A stretch of DNA of 64,000 bases from Devosia sp. (lineage in GTDB: Bacteria > Pseudomonadota > Alphaproteobacteria > Rhizobiales > Devosiaceae): NCBI RefSeq assembly GCF_024707125.1, contig NZ_JANQAH010000002.1, positions 35,780 through 99,779 of the forward strand, read 5' to 3'. Positions 52,984-62,336 of this stretch are shown here, piece after piece. Numbering within the stretch: position 1 is the stretch's first letter; each line of letters begins with the position of its first letter. The position numbers were made by a program, and so were the translations under genes. The notes beneath the pieces were generated by a model. That model saw only the letters and a program-made list of their open reading frames with translations, searched no databases and was not told where the DNA came from.

Positions 52984-54105
52984 GTGCAATTGAGCGAAGA
53001 CGATAAGGCAAATGATCAAAATGACGCCAGAACTAATTCTTCGGCAGAGAAGATCAAACGGCCAAAGTCTCCTCGTCCCTTCCCATCGGCTACCTTGGAG
53101 AAGTCTCTTTCCATAGCGTTGGCGATTAAGGAAAAGAATGCCGGTAATCCTTGGCAGCCTACCCAAGTAGCCAAGGCCCTGAATATGGGGGCGAAATCGA
53201 GCGCGCTAGATACATATGCGCGGGCGTCGCAACTGTATGGACTTACCAGCGGATCGCGCCAATCACCCGCATTTTCTCTAGAGAAGCTTGGGCGCGAAAT
53301 TGTGTACGCCCCAAGTCCCGACGCGCTAATTGGGGCACGGCGTCGTGCATTTTTGAACGTCGAACTATTCGCAAAGGTTCTGCAGTACTACAAAGGCAAC
53401 AACCTACCAGAATTCGAATACCTGTCTAACACCCTAAATTTGGAGTTCGGCCTCCCCGCTGAGTGGCACCAAGAATTCAGGGACATCTTCATAGAGAACT
53501 GCCGGTATTGTGAGATTGGCAATCAATGGACCGGGCTGGAATCTACACCGGTTCAACAACAACGCACCCCAACAGCGGCTACATCACCAGTCATAAGCTC
53601 CTTCGCCGCATCAGAAAATCGCGAAGGCAAACGATGTTTTGTTATTATGCCGTTCACGGAGCGTATTCCTAACAGGAGTGCCGGATTTTTTGCCGAGGTC
53701 TTCGACAGCCTGATAAAACCGGCAGCTGAAGCAGCTGGATTTGATGTATCCACCGCAAATACCGATGGCAGCGAGGTGATTCAGTCCACCATAATAAATG
53801 AGCTGATGGATGCGGATCTGGTGGTTGCAGACTTAACCGATCATAACCCGAATGTTCTTTTCGAACTCGGCCTAAGGATGTCTCAGGAGAAGCCTGTGGC
53901 GATCATAAAAACATCGGATACGGGCAGAATATTTGATGTGGACAACATGCTGAGGGTTTTTGAATACAACGAGAATATGTGGCCAAGCACAATCAAGACC
54001 GACATCCCTTCTCTAGAGGGGCATATCCGCGCCACCTGGGACAAAAGGGACACCAATAGAACCTACATGTCTATACTGCGCGCGAATGGCCTAAACAATC
54101 ACTGA
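52984..54105 (+). CDS. Accessory protein: winged-helix-like N-domain plus TIR/deoxyribosyltransferase-like C-domain; defence candidate
   Basis: This 373-aa protein is unlike its neighbours: four 60-base lines I counted gave 27-34 G+C, and ATA, TTA and AGA codons appear. Residues 37-106 (LEKSLSIALAIKEKN...ALDTYARASQLYGLTSGS...FSLEKLGREIV) resemble a DUF5343-type winged helix. Residues 218-335 form a Rossmann-like domain with FVIMPF (219-224), DADLVVADLT (276-285) and NPNVLFELGLR (288-298); Glu294 aligns with the catalytic glutamate of deoxyribosyltransferase/TIR-type NAD-cleaving domains. The start is GTG 52984 or TTG 52990 (AAGG upstream). TTGTTT-N16-TAGTAT at 52926-52953 may be its own promoter. 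Function is inferred, not known. Confidence 0.7.
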   Translation: MQLSEDDKANDQNDARTNSSAEKIKRPKSPRPFPSATLEKSLSIALAIKEKNAGNPWQPTQVAKALNMGAKSSALDTYARASQLYGLTSGSRQSPAFSLEKLGREIVYAPSPDALIGARRRAFLNVELFAKVLQYYKGNNLPEFEYLSNTLNLEFGLPAEWHQEFRDIFIENCRYCEIGNQWTGLESTPVQQQRTPTAATSPVISSFAASENREGKRCFVIMPFTERIPNRSAGFFAEVFDSLIKPAAEAAGFDVSTANTDGSEVIQSTIINELMDADLVVADLTDHNPNVLFELGLRMSQEKPVAIIKTSDTGRIFDVDNMLRVFEYNENMWPSTIKTDIPSLEGHIRATWDKRDTNRTYMSILRANGLNNH

Positions 54106-54201
54106 TGGCCCATTCTGGGCATGATCCAAGTGTATTCTGGCCGTAGTCAGTTGCGCCACTAGGACAGATACAACTGGGTGGGCGGTCATCGCCTTCTCCA
54201 T

Positions 54202-54245
54202 CGTCATTGCCGGGCTTGTCCCGGCAATCCATCTCACCTCCGCGT
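54202..54245. repeat. Palindromic repeat family B, copy 3 (half unit)
   Basis: CGTCATTGCCGGGCTTGTCCCGGCAATCCATCTCACCTCCGCG; only the left half and part of the spacer are present, in the convergent gap between the accessory gene and mutY. It is nearly identical to the left half at 63571. Confidence 0.85.
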
Positions 54246-54293
54246 GGGCCACCGATAAGTCGCAACGCGTTTCGGCAATCGAAATCGACTCGC

Positions 54294-55346
54294 TTATTCT
54301 AACCCCGCCTGCGCCAGCACTTTTCTGAACAGCGTCGGCAGCGCCTCGCCCTTCAGCGCCGATGGAGGGCTCCACCAGCCTTGCTCAAAACCATCCGGTG
54401 GCACCAGCGAGGACCACACTTCCAGCTCCAGTCGGAAATGGGTGAAGACATGCACCACCTGCCCGCGATGGCGCCACTGGCCGGCGACTGGATAGGCAAC
54501 CTCCGACAGGTCTGAAACCCAATCCGAGGTCGGTACTTCTGTCATGCCGCCCAGCAGCCCCTTGCTCGGCCGCGATTGCAGGTAAACATCGCCACCGGCG
54601 TCGGTCATGACAAAGGCATGGCCGCGCCGCACCGGGCGCTCGGCTTTCACCGGCTTGATGGGATAAAGCGTCGGCTCGCCCTCCCGCGTCGCGCGGCAAT
54701 CGGGCTGCAACGGACAGATCAGGCAAGAGGCAGCCCTTGGCGCGCAGATCGTCGCGCCAAGATCCATCATGGCCTGCGCAAAATCGCCTGACCGCTGCGG
54801 CACATTTTGCTGCAATGCATCCCGCAATTCGTCCTTCGCCTCGCGCACCGGCACATCAAGCGCATAGTAGCGTGCGAGGACGCGATCGAGATTGCCGTCG
54901 AGCACCGCAATCCGCTCATCAAAGCAGATCGCCGCAATAGCCGCACTGGTATAGGCGCCGATCCCCGGCAAGGTCTGCAAGCCTTCCGAGGTTTTTGGAA
55001 AGACGCCGCCATGCTCGTCAACCACCGCCTTGGCGCAAGCGTGCAGATTTCGCGCCCGCGCATAATAGCCAAGCCCCGCCCATTCACGCAGCACCGCGTC
55101 GAGCGGCGCCGCTGCAAGATCAAAAACGGTCGGCCAGAGATGAGTAAAGCGCAGAAAATACTTCTGCACCGCCGCCACCGTCGTCTGCTGCAGCATCACC
55201 TCGCTGAGCCAGACCCGATAGGGATCGGCATGCACGCCCTTCGCGCGATCCGAAGGCGAAACGCGCCAGGGCAGATCGCGGGCATGACGATCATACCAGG
55301 CGAGCACGGCTTCGGCGTCGATTGGGTGGGGCGCAATGAGGGGCAT
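54294..55346 (-). CDS. mutY: Adenine DNA glycosylase
   Basis: This 350-aa enzyme removes adenine opposite 8-oxoguanine. It has LSEVMLQQTTVAAV, the HhH motif LQTLPGIGAYTSAAIAA with catalytic aspartate in LDGNLDRVL, and the [4Fe-4S] ligands C-x6-C-x2-C-x5-C (ICAPRAASCLICPLQPDC). A C-terminal NUDIX-like 8-oxoG-recognition domain follows. The ATG at 55346 (MPLIAPHPIDAEAVLAWYDRH) is the family start. It is divergent from the DUF721 gene, part of the conserved mutY-DUF721-dsbA-smc neighbourhood. Confidence 0.97.
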   Translation of the reverse strand: MPLIAPHPIDAEAVLAWYDRHARDLPWRVSPSDRAKGVHADPYRVWLSEVMLQQTTVAAVQKYFLRFTHLWPTVFDLAAAPLDAVLREWAGLGYYARARNLHACAKAVVDEHGGVFPKTSEGLQTLPGIGAYTSAAIAAICFDERIAVLDGNLDRVLARYYALDVPVREAKDELRDALQQNVPQRSGDFAQAMMDLGATICAPRAASCLICPLQPDCRATREGEPTLYPIKPVKAERPVRRGHAFVMTDAGGDVYLQSRPSKGLLGGMTEVPTSDWVSDLSEVAYPVAGQWRHRGQVVHVFTHFRLELEVWSSLVPPDGFEQGWWSPPSALKGEALPTLFRKVLAQAGLE

Positions 55347-55408
55347 GGCGGATGGATATAGTTTTTGGGGTATGGGCTTCAAGAAGAATACCCCCAACCT
55401 CGGCATGC

Positions 55409-55490
55409 CATCTTCGGGCCTGACCCGAGGACACTTCACTTGGCGATGGCGGCGCAAGTGTAGAGCCCTCGGGTCAAGCCCGAGGGTGAC
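55409..55490. repeat. Palindromic repeat family C, copy 2
   Basis: CATCTTCGGGCCTGACCCGAGGACACTTCACTT ... GCAAGTGTAGAG and CCCTCGGGTCAAGCCCGAGGGTGAC; arms and spacer words match the copy at 40362. Confidence 0.9.
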
Positions 55491-55581
55491 GACCGCGGGA
55501 TGGGAGGGTGACGGTCTGATGATACGCGCGGGGCCGCACGCGCCGCTTGCGTGTTATTCTCCCCAGCGCTACTCCCACCCC

Positions 55582-56100
55582 ATGGCCGAAAAAGAACCGC
55601 CCGAACCCAAGCGCAGGAACAAGACACTCAGCGTTGCTGACGTGCTTTCGGGCGCGCTCGATCCGGTGCTGAAAAAGCGCGGCTTTGCGACCAAGGACAT
55701 CATCACCCATTGGCGCGTCATCGCCCCGACGCCCTATGACCAGACTACCATTCCCGACAAACTGGTCTGGCCGCGCAGCGCCGCCTAAAGCCACGAAGGC
55801 GCGGTGCTTTATCTCCGCTGTGGCCCCGGCCAGGCCCTCTTCGTGCAACACGCCGCGCCCGATATCGCCATGGCGGTAAACCGCTATTTTGGCTACCTGC
55901 TCGTCAACGAGGTCTGCCTCTCCGCCGAGCTATTCACCCCCGGTTCAGGCGCCAAGGCGCAAAAGAACAGGCAACCGAGCCAGAGCGAAATCGCAAAGGT
56001 CGGCGCCACGGTCGAAAAGATCGAGGATACGGATCTGCGGGAAGCGTTGCGGGCATTGGGCCTGGCGCTCTCCGGCAGATCGGAGCCAAAGGGCAGATAG
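55582..56100 (+). pseudogene. DUF721 (DciA-like) protein interrupted by an in-frame TAA
   Basis: Frame 55582-56100 reads as one 172-codon DUF721 protein except for TAA at 55786-55788 (codon 69). Before it: RNKTLSVADVLSGALDPVLKKRGFATKDIITHWRVI. After it, in the same frame: HEGAVLYLRCGPGQALFVQHAAPDIAMAVNRYFGYLLVNEVCL. Both halves fit the family, whose members act as DciA helicase loaders in bacteria lacking DnaC/DnaI. A single substitution (for example GAA to TAA) explains it. The gene lies between mutY and dsbA, its normal place. It is either a sequence error or a true nonsense mutation. Confidence 0.8.
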
Positions 56101-56190
56101 ACCGTTCACCCCCAAGTGATAATCATGCCCACTTGCCGACACCAAGCCCATGTGTAGTGTCGCGCAGAACAATAATCAGGAGCCTGACAC

Positions 56191-56991
56191 GTGAAGTTCA
56201 ACCGTCGCGAGACCCTCATCCTTGCCGCCTCTGCGTCGGCGCTCAGCCTTTGCGGCCTCAGCGCGGCCCAGGCCGCCGAAGGCGACGTTGTCGACCAGGC
56301 CAAGCTTCTCGCCCCCGCCGGCAATATCCCCGACAAGATCCAGGGCAATGCCGACGCCCCGGTCACGGTCATCGAATATGCGTCGCCGACCTGCCCGCAT
56401 TGCGCCACCTTCCACAACACGGTCTATGAGCCGTTCAAGGCCGAATATGTCGATACCGGCAAGGTAAAATTCATCCTGCGCCCCTTCGTGCGCAACGTGC
56501 TCGACGCCGCCATCTTCATGCTGGCCGAAGCCGCTGGCGAGACCAACTACCACAACGTCATCTCGACCTATTTCAAGACCCAGGGCGAATGGGGCGTTTC
56601 CGAAACCCCGCGCGATGCGATCTACACCATCGCGACCCAGCTCGGTTTTACCAAGGAAAGCTTCGATGCTGCCTTGACGAATCAGGACCTGTTCACTGGC
56701 ATGGAAGCCATGCGCGAACAGGCGCTGAACGAATTCGGGCTCCAGGGCACGCCGACCTTCTATGTCAATGGCAAGACGCTTTCCGGTGACAAGACGCTCG
56801 AGCAGCTCGCTGCCGAGATCGATCCCCTTGTGCCCGCCGATTTCGTCGCTCCTGCTGCCGGTGCAGCTGCGACTCCTGCCCCGGCAACCGATGCAATGGC
56901 ACCGGCCGCCGACGCCATGGCGCCCGCTGCTGACGCAATGGCTCCGGCTCCGGGCGCTGACGCAATGGCTCCGGCCGCTCCTGCGCAATAA
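56191..56991 (+). CDS. DsbA-family thioredoxin-like periplasmic protein
   Basis: This 266-aa exported protein has a Tat-like leader (MKFNRRETLILAASASALSL), a DsbA/DsbG-type fold with the redox motif TCPHC, the cis-proline QGTPTFYVNG and helical insert. The last 55 residues are an Ala/Pro-rich tail built from repeated DAMAPAA. It probably oxidises or isomerises envelope disulfides. The start is GTG at 56191 with AGGAG eight bases upstream. The position before smc is conserved in Rhizobiales. Confidence 0.93.
   Translation: MKFNRRETLILAASASALSLCGLSAAQAAEGDVVDQAKLLAPAGNIPDKIQGNADAPVTVIEYASPTCPHCATFHNTVYEPFKAEYVDTGKVKFILRPFVRNVLDAAIFMLAEAAGETNYHNVISTYFKTQGEWGVSETPRDAIYTIATQLGFTKESFDAALTNQDLFTGMEAMREQALNEFGLQGTPTFYVNGKTLSGDKTLEQLAAEIDPLVPADFVAPAAGAAATPAPATDAMAPAADAMAPAADAMAPAPGADAMAPAAPAQ
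56890..56979 (+). repeat. In-frame 21-bp minisatellite in the dsbA-like gene
   Basis: Four copies of GACGCAATGGCTCCGGCCGCT-type units begin at 56890, 56911, 56932 and 56959 (the third is six bases longer), encoding DAMAPAA repeats at the C-terminus. Confidence 0.85.
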
Positions 56992-57003
56992 GCTCAGCCT
57001 ACT

Positions 57004-57066
57004 CGATTGGCACCTCTCCCTTGATGGGGGAGGTTGGGAAGGGGTGTTGACTGGCTCAACACCCCG
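57004..57066. repeat. Family E repeat and hairpin before smc
   Basis: ACTCGATTGGCACCTCTCCC, TTGATGGGGGAGG and GGGAAGGGGTGT closely match the second half of 15288-15410. GGGGTGTTGA (57041-57050) and TCAACACCCC (57056-57065) form a perfect ten-pair hairpin. Confidence 0.75.
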
Positions 57067-57090
57067 TCTCCTTTTCAGGCGGCTGGACGC

Positions 57091-60000
57091 ATGAAGTTCT
57101 CCCGCCTCAAACTCCACGGCTTCAAAAGCTTCTCCGACGAGACCACCCTCGTCATGGAACCGGGCCTGACCGGCATTGTCGGCCCCAACGGCTGCGGCAA
57201 GTCCAACCTTGTCGAAGCCATGCGCTGGGTCATGGGTGAAAACTCATACAAGGCCATGCGCGCCTCCGGCATGGACGACGTCATCTTCTCCGGCTCCGGC
57301 AATCGGCCCGGCCGCAATTCGGCCGAGGTGACGCTGGTCCTCGACAATGCCGACCGCACCGCCCCTGCCGCCCTCAACACCGCCGACATTCTGGAAGTCA
57401 CCCGCCGCATCGAGCGCGAGGCCGGCTCCGTCTATCGCGTCAACGGCAAGGAAGTGCGCGCCCGCGACGTGCAGTTGCTCTTTGCCGATGCGTCCACGGG
57501 CGCCCATTCCCCCGCCATGGTCCGCCAGGGCCAGATCGGCGAACTCATCGCCGCCAAACCCACGGCCCGCCGCGCCCTTCTCGAAGAAGCCGCCGGCATT
57601 TCCGGCCTCCATTCCCGCCGCCACGAGGCCGAACTGCGCCTCCGTGCTGCCGAGAGCAATCTCGAGCGCGTCGACGACATCATCGGCCAGATCGGCAGCC
57701 AGCTCGAAACGCTAAAACGCCAGGCCCGCCTCGCCATCCGCTATCGCGGCCTCTCCGGCGACATCCGCCGCGCTGAAGCCACCCTCTTCCACATCCGCTG
57801 GGTCGCCACCCGCGCCGCCGAAAAGGAAGGCGAAGCCGCGCAAGCCGTCCTCATTAGAAAACTCGCCGATGCCACCCATGCCGAGCGCATGGCGCAAAAG
57901 AATGTCGAGGAAGCCGAAGCCGCCCTCGCGCCCCTCCGCGAGCGCGAGGCCGTCACCTCGGCCATTCTCCAGCGCTACAAAATCCTCTTCGAGCAATTGA
58001 GCGAAGAATCACGCCGCCTGCAGCAACGCCGCACCGAACTCGAAGAGCGCCTAAGACAGATTTCACAGGACGGCAGCCGCGAACGCGAACTGGTCAGCGA
58101 AAGCGAAGCGAGCCTTGCCGCCTATGCCGAGGAACAAGAACGCATCGAGGCCGAAGAAGAAGAGGCCATAGAAGGCCTAGAAGCCGCCCGCCGGCAAGCC
58201 GACGAAGCCCGCGCTGCCGCAGCCTCTGCTGAAACCGAATCCCGTCTTCTCAGTGATCGTCTCGCCCAGATGCGCGTGCGCCGCGGCCAGGCCCAGCGCG
58301 CCGTCGCCGATGCCGATCTCCGCCTCGAACGCCTGACCCGCGAAATCGCCGGCGTCGAAACCGACATGGCCAAAATTGCCGAAACCATTGCCGGCGACGA
58401 AACCCTGATGCGGCACCAAGACGCGCTCGAAGCCGCCCACGAAGAAGCAGAGATCGCCGAAAGCGCCGCCCTCACCGCCGAGGAAGAGGCCGCCGCAGCC
58501 CAGCAAAAGCTCGACGAAATGCGCCCGCGCCTCGCCGAACTCGACGCTCTGGTAACCGGCCTCGAAGCCGAAGCCTCGACTCTGGGCAAAATGCTCAATG
58601 TCGGCTCCAGCCTCTGGCCCGCCATTGTCGATGAGCTAAAAGTCGAGCCCGGCTACGAAACCGCCCTCGGCGCCGCTCTAGGCGACGATCTCGATGCCTC
58701 GTCGGACGCCGGCGCCCCGCTCCATTGGTCCATCGCCATCGAAGGCTATGACGATCCGCCGCTACCACAAGGCGCCGAGCCGCTCTCGCGCTATGTCACC
58801 GGCACGCCGCTCCTCAAACGCCGCCTCGACCAGATCGGCCTTATCAGTGACATTGTCGGCCCCGGCCTCATGCCCGCGCTCTGGCCCGGCCAGCGCCTCG
58901 TCACCGTCGAAGGCGCCATGTGGCGCTGGGATGGTTTTGTCGCAGCCGCCGACGCCCCAACGGCCGCGGCCCTCCGCCTCTCGCAGCGCAATCGCCTTGC
59001 CGAACTCGACGAAGAAGTTCTGCGCGCCAAGGCTGAACGCAATGCCTTCCGTCGCGACATCGACACGCAAACTTCTGCCCTCGACCTCGCCCGCCAGGCC
59101 GAACGCGCCCGCCGCGAAGACTGGCGCAAGGCCCGGCACGCCATCAGCCTCGCCCAGACCGAACTCGATCGTGCCCTCCGCGCCCAGGGCGAATTGGCCT
59201 CGCGCCGCTCCGCCCTCGAAGAAGCGCATATCCGTCTCCAGGCAAACCTCAGCGAAGCCGAAGCCGTCCGTGAAGAGGCCGCCATCATCCTCGAAGAAGC
59301 CGGCGAAGAAGACGATCTCGTAAATCGCCTCGAAGAAGAGCACGAACGCCTCGCGGCCCTCCGCGAACGTGCCGATCAGGCCCGCCTCAAACTCGGCAGC
59401 TTCGAAAGTACCGCCCGCATGCGCGCTTCCCGGCTCGATCAACTGGCCCGCGACCGCGCTTCCGGCAACGCCGGTTCGACGGCGCCGCGGCCCAACTCGC
59501 AACGCTCGACCAGCGCACTGCCGCCGTACAAGCCCAGCTCGACGAACTCGACGCCGCCCCCGAAGGCTTTGCCGATCGTCGCGCCCAGCTCGAAGACCAG
59601 ATCGAAGACGCCTCGCTCGACCACCAGGAAGCCAGCGACCGCTTCAACGCCGCCCAGACCGCCTGGCGCGATCACGAAAGATCCCTGCGCGCCGCCGCCG
59701 AATCCCTCTCCGAAGTCCGCATCGACCTCACCCGCATCGAAGAGCGCTTGAAAGGCTCCATGGCCCAGCGCCAGCAGATCGAGCGCCAGGTCGAAGAAAG
59801 CCTCGGCATCCCCGCCAGCCGCACTTTGGAAGCCTCGGGCATCCGCCCCGAAGAGGCCCTGCCCCCCGAAACCGCAACCGAGCAAAAGCTCGAACGCCTC
59901 AAAGCCGAGCGTGAACGCCTCGGCGGGGTCAATCTCTCGGCCGAGAAGGAAGCCGAAGAGGTTCAGGAAAAGCTCGATACCATGGTCGCCGACCGCGACG

Positions 60001-60545
60001 ACCTGATCGAAGCCATTGCCAAACTGCGCGGCGGCATTGCCGCGCTCAACCGCGAAGGTCGCGCCCGCCTTTCCGAGGCCTTTGGCAAGGTGAACGCCTA
60101 TTTCCAGGAACTCTTCACCACCCTGTTCGGCGGCGGCACGGCCGAACTGACCTTCGTCGAAAGCGACGACCCGCTAGAAGCCGGCCTCGAAATCATCGCC
60201 CGCCCACCAGGCAAAAAGCCGCAGACCATGACCCTGCTCTCAGGCGGCGAACAGGCGCTCACCGCCATGAGCCTGATCTTTGCCGTCTTCCTCACCAATC
60301 CCGCGCCCATTTGCGTCCTCGACGAAGTCGATGCCCCGCTCGACGACGCCAATGTCGAACGCTTCTGCAATCTCCTCGACAGCATGCGCCAGCGCACCAA
60401 TACCCGCTTCATGGTCATCACCCACAACCCGATCACCATGAGCCGCGTCGACCGCCTCTTCGGCGTCACCATGGCCGAGCGCGGCGTTTCCCAGCTCGTC
60501 TCCGTCGACCTGCAAACCGCCGAAAGCTTCCGCGAAGTCGTCTGA
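57091..60545 (+). pseudogene. smc: Chromosome segregation protein SMC, broken by one frameshift
   Basis: From ATG 57091 the frame encodes MKFSRLKLHGFKSFSDETTL, Walker A GPNGCGKSN, coiled coil and hinge (VDELKVEPGYETALGAALGDDLDA). After ARDRASGNA (about 59470) it reads out of frame. A second frame supplies [26 protein letters not shown], the second coiled coil, signature [12 protein letters not shown] and Walker [13 protein letters not shown], ending at 60545. One extra C at 59471-59472 (GCCCGGTTC) joins NA to RFDGAAAQL and gives 1151 aa, a normal SMC length. SMC compacts and segregates chromosomes, so a sequence error is likelier than loss. Confidence 0.9.
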
Positions 60546-60681
60546 CCTGCCCCAGAAGCGCCCAGGGAATCCCCTTCCCAGCCACGACTCCACCACAATT
60601 GAGCTGTGGACAGCATGCCGCACCCTTGGATTTCGTAAAAATCACACGGCAAATCAAAGACTTACCAGATCGTTACGCGCC

Positions 60682-60710
60682 TTGACACTATTTGGGGCCA
60701 CCACTATGTT
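60682..60710 (+). promoter_or_regulatory. Sigma-70-type promoter of the atp Fo operon
   Basis: TTGACA, a 17-base spacer and TATGTT: near-consensus spacing and boxes, the best promoter I see in the window. The atpI start codon lies 65 bases after the -10, leaving a leader of about 55-60 bases. Confidence 0.8.
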
Positions 60711-60774
60711 GCGCCCGACCTGAATAGGCACCCGGACCAATCTGGGAAAAGGCAGGCCAAGGGGGAGTAAGCGG

Positions 60775-61152
60775 ATGGAAAAACCGCCCAAAATCCAGGG
60801 CCAGTCTGAAAATGCCAACGAGGCGACGCGTGATCTTGCATCGCGCATTGCTTCAGCCAAGCAGGAACGGCACCTTGAGGACAATAGATCCGCGGGGACC
60901 GATCCTGGGCAGATGAGCGGGATGGCGCGCGGCATGCGCATCGGTACCGAGTTCATCGCCGCGATTCTGGTGGGGACCGGCTTCGGCTACCTCATCGATC
61001 TTGGCCTGGGAACCAGCCCCTGGGGCTTGCTCATCATGTTCTTGGTGGGCTTTGCCGCTGGAATACTCAATGTCACCCGTGTGGTGGCGCAAATGAACGC
61101 CGCTTCGCCTCTCCCGCCCGCACAGGCCGGGAAAGACGAAACAGAAAAATGA
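60775..61152 (+). CDS. atpI: ATP synthase protein I (AtpI/AtpZ)
   Basis: This 125-aa protein has a polar N-terminus and two membrane helices (GTEFIAAILVGTGFGYLIDLGLG, SPWGLLIMFLVGFAAGILNVTRVV) with the AtpI/AtpZ pattern G-x-G-x-x-D. It helps c-ring assembly or Mg/Ca transport. GGGGGAG lies eight bases before the ATG. First gene of the Fo operon. Confidence 0.92.
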   Translation: MEKPPKIQGQSENANEATRDLASRIASAKQERHLEDNRSAGTDPGQMSGMARGMRIGTEFIAAILVGTGFGYLIDLGLGTSPWGLLIMFLVGFAAGILNVTRVVAQMNAASPLPPAQAGKDETEK

Positions 61153-61173
61153 TGACGTTTAGAGGGCTCTATC

Positions 61174-61947
61174 TTGGCCGGTACTGATCCGATCCACCAG
61201 TTCGTCATCCAGGACATGTTCCCCATTCACCTTGGTGGTGATGGCACTGCAGGCAGTGGCCTGAATTTCTCCTTTACCAACTCTTCGCTGTTCATGGTGG
61301 CGACGGTCGCGGTTATTTCGCTGTACCTGATCCTGACCACTTCGGCGAAAAGTGTCATTCCGGGCCGCGCCCAGCTCGTCAGCGAGCTGCTTTATGGGTT
61401 CGTGGCCAATATGGTGAAAAGTGCCGCGGGCACTGCGGGCATGAAGTTCTTCCCGCTGGTGTTCTCGCTCTTCACCTTCATCTTCGTGGCCAACATGTTC
61501 GGCATGGTGCCGTACTTCTTCACCGTCACCAGCCACATCATCGTCACCTTCGCCCTCTCGATGCTGGTCTTCCTGACCGTCGTCATCTACGGCTTCGTCA
61601 AGAACGGTCCGAAGTTCCTGAAACTCTTCGTTCCCTCGGGCGTGCCGGGCTATATCCTTCCCATCGTGGCGCCGATCGAGTTCATCTCGTTCATGAGCCG
61701 CCCGATTTCGCTCTCTGTGCGTCTGTTCGGCAATATCCTGGCCGGTCACATCACGCTCAAAGTCTTCACCGGCTTCATCGTCACCATGAGCTCGCTGGGT
61801 TTCCTCGGCATTCTCGGTTCGGCGCTGCCGCTGATCATGGCCATTGCTCTTACTGGCCTCGAATTTCTCGTCGGTGCAGTCCAGGCGTATGTCTTCGCCG
61901 TCCTGACCTGCATGTATCTCAACGACGCGATCCATCCGTCTCACTAA
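61174..61947 (+). CDS. atpB: ATP synthase Fo subunit a
   Basis: This 257-aa membrane subunit holds the essential arginine in [14 protein letters not shown] and the conserved [10 protein letters not shown] and [25 protein letters not shown]. With the c-ring it makes the two proton half-channels. The start is TTG at 61174, giving [10 protein letters not shown], which matches relatives; GAGGG lies eight bases upstream and no ATG is available nearby in frame. It is 21 bases after atpI. Confidence 0.96.
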   Translation: MAGTDPIHQFVIQDMFPIHLGGDGTAGSGLNFSFTNSSLFMVATVAVISLYLILTTSAKSVIPGRAQLVSELLYGFVANMVKSAAGTAGMKFFPLVFSLFTFIFVANMFGMVPYFFTVTSHIIVTFALSMLVFLTVVIYGFVKNGPKFLKLFVPSGVPGYILPIVAPIEFISFMSRPISLSVRLFGNILAGHITLKVFTGFIVTMSSLGFLGILGSALPLIMAIALTGLEFLVGAVQAYVFAVLTCMYLNDAIHPSH

Positions 61948-62010
61948 TCACTAGTCACGGCGGGCTGTTCCGCCAGAACCCCCGCTAAAGTCGCTTGAAA
62001 GGACTATAAA

Positions 62011-62238
62011 ATGGAAGCTGAAGCCGCAAAGTTCATCGGTGCCGGCATTGCTTGTTTCGGTATGGCTGGCGCCGCCATCGGCGTGGCCAACATCTTCGGC
62101 AACTTCCTGTCGGGCGCCCTGCGCAACCCGTCTGCTGCCCCGAGCCAGTTCTCGAACCTGATCTTCGGCTTCGCCGTGACCGAAGCTCTGGGCATCTTCT
62201 CGTTCCTGGTTGCCCTGATCCTGCTGTTCGTCGCCTAA
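62011..62238 (+). CDS. atpE: ATP synthase Fo subunit c
   Basis: This 75-aa two-helix hairpin has the glycine-rich helix [20 protein letters not shown], the polar loop RNPSA and the proton-carrying glutamate at about residue 58 ([14 protein letters not shown]). GAAAGGA lies before the ATG. It forms the rotating ring. High expression is expected; the codons are strongly biased. Confidence 0.97.
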   Translation: MEAEAAKFIGAGIACFGMAGAAIGVANIFGNFLSGALRNPSAAPSQFSNLIFGFAVTEALGIFSFLVALILLFVA

Positions 62239-62336
62239 TTCTGGCGCGACCGAATTATACGCAGCCGGGGCTATTCCCGGCTGCGCGTTCTTGTCCGGCC
62301 ACGGCCGGTTGACCGGATTTTACGGGACCTCACCTG

